The position numbers and the translations under genes were made by a program. 17,642 nucleotides of DNA from Bacteroidales bacterium UBA7009. GTDB lineage: Bacteria > Bacteroidota > Bacteroidia > Bacteroidales > Paludibacteraceae. The notes beneath the pieces were generated by a model. It was not told where the DNA came from. It did no database searches and saw only the letters and a list, made by a program, of their open reading frames with translations. This document shows, in pieces, positions 15,189-17,642 of this stretch; the first letter of the stretch is position 1, and each line of letters starts with the position of its first letter. Location of the stretch: assembly GCA_002449665.1 (NCBI GenBank), contig DJXH01000065.1, positions 17,644 to 35,285 on the forward strand, read 5' to 3'.

Positions 15189-17165
15189 ATGAAAACAAGA
15201 ATATATATATTATATAGTGTCATTGCCGTTATCCTCACCGCCTGCACCTCCGTCCCTGACGACAGGACACGCAAAACGGAAGCCGAGCAGACCACACAAC
15301 GTATTATAGCCTGCCTCACATCGCAGCAGATAGACTCTTTGCCTGCCATTACCGCCAACCATAGCGACATCGCTTACTATATTTTTAACGGTCTTGAACT
15401 CGTCTATTGGTCAGACGACCGCCTTAATATAGACTCCTACACTTGGTCTGACCTCGGGGCATGGCAGCAGTGTAACCTTACTAACGCAGACGTACTCGCC
15501 CGCTGGGAGAGATGGGGGCATATACGCGTGCTTGCTGTCGTCCCCATATCGTGGAGCAAAGCCGAAGACAGCCTGCTCGCCGACACTTTCTCCTACCTGC
15601 CTTTGCAGCACACTGCCACGCCAAAGCCACTCTCTACCGCTGTCATTATTATCATTGTATTCTCTCTTGCCGTCTTAATATTCTGCTTATATGCTTTGTT
15701 TAGACTGCTGCATGGGCAACCGAGTATAAGGCTCAACTTGCTTGCCGTTCTGCTCCTTTTGGCAACAGCGGGTGTGATACTGACGGCAAACCTTGCCGGC
15801 AGGTACTCCGACCGCCGCTATGCCGACCGGCAACTTGGTCTGCTGCACGACAAGTGCCTATACATTCAAGCGGCTCTGCAAAATATCTACTACTGGGAAC
15901 TGCAACTGCCCCAATCGCTCAACAAGGACGGAGCAATGGACATCGAACTGCACGACCTTGCACATACCTACGGCTTGGACATCAACGCCTACGATGTACA
16001 AGGCAGACTTATAGGCACTTCCACTCGCGAACTTGTTAATTCGGGTTTCGTTTCGCCCTACTTTGCGCCGGATATACTATTCTCGCAGGCTCTTGCTCAA
16101 AGCGACGGCGCGTTGGTGGAAACAAAGCACATAGACACAACTCCCTGTCTCGTGGCGTATGCACCTTTCCTCAACGGTCAGAACGTACAAATAGGTTATA
16201 TCTCAGTACCGCTTGTGCTGTCCGAAGAAGAAAGCGAGGAAGAGAAAAACACGCTTCTGCTGCGCCTACTGCCTGCCTGTGTCTTACTTCTGCTTATGGC
16301 GTTCGCCATCTCTATATGCCTTAAAAAGTATGTATTCCGTCCCCTTACGCTGCTTGCAGGCAAGATGAGCCGCTACCGCTTCGGCAGGAAAGATAATGGT
16401 ATTCAATATACAAGACGCGATGAAATAGGCACACTCGCCGCCGAGTACAACTCTATGGTGGCATCCCTTGACGATACTTTCCGCCGACTTATCAGCACGG
16501 AGCGCGACTCGGCATGGCGCACTATGGCGCGGCAGATAGCCCACGAGATAAACAATCCGCTAACGCCCATGAAACTGTCCATACAACAACTCAGACGCAC
16601 CAAAGGCACCGACCGTTTTGACGACTACTTTGACCGCTCTACCTCAATGCTCCTCGAGCAGATGGACACCCTCAGCCGCATTGCCTCGTCTTTCTCCACT
16701 TTCGCCAAAATGCCCGATGTGGCTGCTTCCGAAGTGGATATAGCGCAAAAACTCACTGCCGCCATCTCGCTCTTTGCGGACAACGAACAGCATATACCGG
16801 TGCGGTACGTAGGTGCCAACAGCGGCATTATGGCTTGGGCTGACAGCGAACAGATACTCGAAGTCTTTACCAACATCATCAAAAATGCCCTGCAAGCATT
16901 GGAAGGTATAAGCAACGGAGATATTATAGTTATGCTTAAAGACGGTGAAGAAGAGGTCTGCATCACTATTTCCGACAACGGACACGGCATAAACGAAGAC
17001 ATACGCGACCGTATATTCACGCCTAATTTTACTACCAAATCCACTGGTACGGGACTTGGTCTCGCCATATCGAAAAATATCGTCGAAGGCAGCGAAGGAC
17101 GCATTTCGTTTGAAACTTCTCAAAAAGGTACAAAATTCTTTGTTTATTTGAAAAAAACGCCGTAA
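15189..17165 (+). CDS. Membrane sensor histidine kinase, NtrY-like
   Basis: 658 aa. Predicted topology: N-terminal hydrophobic segment (5-18) ending in the lipobox-like 'LTAC' (Cys19), exported domain ~20-148, TM ~149-171, short positively charged loop, TM ~181-203, second periplasmic sensor ~204-355, TM ~356-378, HAMP-like linker ~379-430, then the kinase. The H-box has His452 in 'RQIAHEINNPLTPMKLS', the form seen in NtrY-type kinases. The ATPase domain has an N-box (Asn562/Asn566 in 'TNIIKNALQAL'), G1 'DNGHG' (596-600) and G2 'GTGLGLA' (620-626). It autophosphorylates and passes phosphate to a response regulator, but none is encoded in the window. It lies 16 bp after umuC. The signal sensed is unknown. 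The lipobox may be fortuitous, since the segment could be an ordinary signal anchor. Confidence 0.88.
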   Translation: MKTRIYILYSVIAVILTACTSVPDDRTRKTEAEQTTQRIIACLTSQQIDSLPAITANHSDIAYYIFNGLELVYWSDDRLNIDSYTWSDLGAWQQCNLTNADVLARWERWGHIRVLAVVPISWSKAEDSLLADTFSYLPLQHTATPKPLSTAVIIIIVFSLAVLIFCLYALFRLLHGQPSIRLNLLAVLLLLATAGVILTANLAGRYSDRRYADRQLGLLHDKCLYIQAALQNIYYWELQLPQSLNKDGAMDIELHDLAHTYGLDINAYDVQGRLIGTSTRELVNSGFVSPYFAPDILFSQALAQSDGALVETKHIDTTPCLVAYAPFLNGQNVQIGYISVPLVLSEEESEEEKNTLLLRLLPACVLLLLMAFAISICLKKYVFRPLTLLAGKMSRYRFGRKDNGIQYTRRDEIGTLAAEYNSMVASLDDTFRRLISTERDSAWRTMARQIAHEINNPLTPMKLSIQQLRRTKGTDRFDDYFDRSTSMLLEQMDTLSRIASSFSTFAKMPDVAASEVDIAQKLTAAISLFADNEQHIPVRYVGANSGIMAWADSEQILEVFTNIIKNALQALEGISNGDIIVMLKDGEEEVCITISDNGHGINEDIRDRIFTPNFTTKSTGTGLGLAISKNIVEGSEGRISFETSQKGTKFFVYLKKTP

Positions 17166-17170
17166 TTTTG
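17139..17170 (+). promoter_or_regulatory. Promoter of the glutamate dehydrogenase gene
   Basis: TTTG at 17139-17142 and TAATTTTG at 17163-17170, spaced by 20 bp, match the Bacteroidota consensus. The element sits in the last codons of the kinase gene and its -7 box contains the kinase stop codon. The predicted start near 17177 gives a leader of about 36 A/T-rich bases before ATG 17213. The gene is therefore probably transcribed separately from the kinase. Confidence 0.75.
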
Positions 17171-17212
17171 CGGCATATTTAAGCAATAATCCAACTAAAT
17201 TGTTGATTTATA

Positions 17213-17642
17213 ATGAAAACAGCTGAAATTATGCAGCGTCTTGCTGCAAAGCACCCCGGCGAGTCTGAATACTTGCAAGCCGTGGAAGAAGTTCTCAATT
17301 CTATTGAGGAAGTGTATAACCAGCATCCCGAGTACGAGAAAGCCCAAATCATCGAACGTATGGTTGAGCCGGATCGTATCTTCACTTTCCGTGTTACTTG
17401 GGTGGACGATGAAGGCAAGGTTCAGACTAACCTCGGCTATCGCGTTCAGTTCAACTCCGCCATTGGCCCGTACAAAGGCGGTCTTCGTTTCCACAAAGCC
17501 GTTACTCCCAGTATGCTGAAGTTCCTCGGCTTTGAGCAGACTTTCAAAAACGCTCTCACCACTCTGCCTATGGGCGGCGGTAAAGGCGGTTCGGATTTTG
17601 ACCCCGTTGGCAAGTCAGATGCTGAGATTATGCGTTTCTGCC
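17213..17642 (+). CDS. gdhA: Glutamate dehydrogenase, N-terminal part (runs off the window)
   Basis: The first 143 residues are present; the 3' end is cut by the window edge, and the full family length is about 445 aa. The enzyme converts 2-oxoglutarate and ammonia to glutamate with NAD(P)H, a main ammonia-assimilation route in gut Bacteroidales. Diagnostic substrate-binding stretches are 'IGPYKGGLRFH' (84-94, Lys88), 'GFEQTFKNALTTLPMGGGKG' (106-125, Lys112) and the catalytic Lys124 in 'GGGKGGSDFDP'. These lysines correspond, one residue earlier, to Lys89, Lys113 and Lys125 of the clostridial hexameric enzyme. The cofactor cannot be told from this part. It has its own promoter within the end of the kinase gene. 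Confidence 0.95.
   Translation, partial: MKTAEIMQRLAAKHPGESEYLQAVEEVLNSIEEVYNQHPEYEKAQIIERMVEPDRIFTFRVTWVDDEGKVQTNLGYRVQFNSAIGPYKGGLRFHKAVTPSMLKFLGFEQTFKNALTTLPMGGGKGGSDFDPVGKSDAEIMRFC

Noticed and set aside
15160..15190. TTGTT-AGA-AACAA hairpin between umuC and the kinase gene
   Set aside because: The stem is only 5 bp, with a 3-base loop and no T-run; not a credible terminator.

Overview
The window reads as chromosome of a Bacteroidota species, most likely a gut- or host-associated Bacteroidales. Evidence: at least four intergenic regions carry the Bacteroidota primary-sigma promoter pattern (TTTG, about 19-20 bp, TAnnTTTG); starts lack Shine-Dalgarno sequences and have A/T-rich leaders; and the protein families are typical of the group (BspA-like surface proteins with InlB-type B-repeats and FISUMP-like domains, ending in a short 'KY..DG.L.IER.G..YDAQGKRL' tail like a Bacteroidales C-terminal sorting tag).

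Layout. 1-125: leader with no clear gene. 126-5435 and 6033-11024: two very large paralogous secreted proteins (1769 and 1663 aa) in tandem. They share an N-terminal module, 'LPAxxLxxxCYxxMF' repeats, InlB/bacterial-repeat modules, a FISUMP-like domain and a 'WNT(I/L)CLPF' C-terminal domain, but differ by domain exchange: gene 1 has a second FISUMP-like domain where gene 2 has a unique domain of about 310 aa and a Gly/Glu linker. Between them (5436-6032) lie a hairpin next to the stop codon, a 38-aa small ORF, a GC-rich terminator-like hairpin, a structured RNA candidate ending in a strong intrinsic terminator, and the promoter of gene 2.

11045-12418 (minus): a secreted TPR/PD40-like protein, convergent with gene 2 and divergent from ldcA, with which it shares a compact two-way promoter region. 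12499-13413: LD-carboxypeptidase (peptidoglycan recycling). 13467-15172: umuD-umuC, encoding a DNA polymerase V-type translesion synthesis system, preceded by a perfect 8-bp dyad that is a candidate operator. 15189-17165: a membrane NtrY-like histidine kinase without a cognate regulator in view. 17213-17642: 5' end of a hexameric glutamate dehydrogenase gene, with its promoter overlapping the end of the kinase gene.

The right half is ordinary chromosomal housekeeping and stress content. The left half, with the giant adhesin-like paralogs and their structured spacer, is where undescribed biology is most likely. No mobile element, CRISPR array, tRNA or rRNA was seen.
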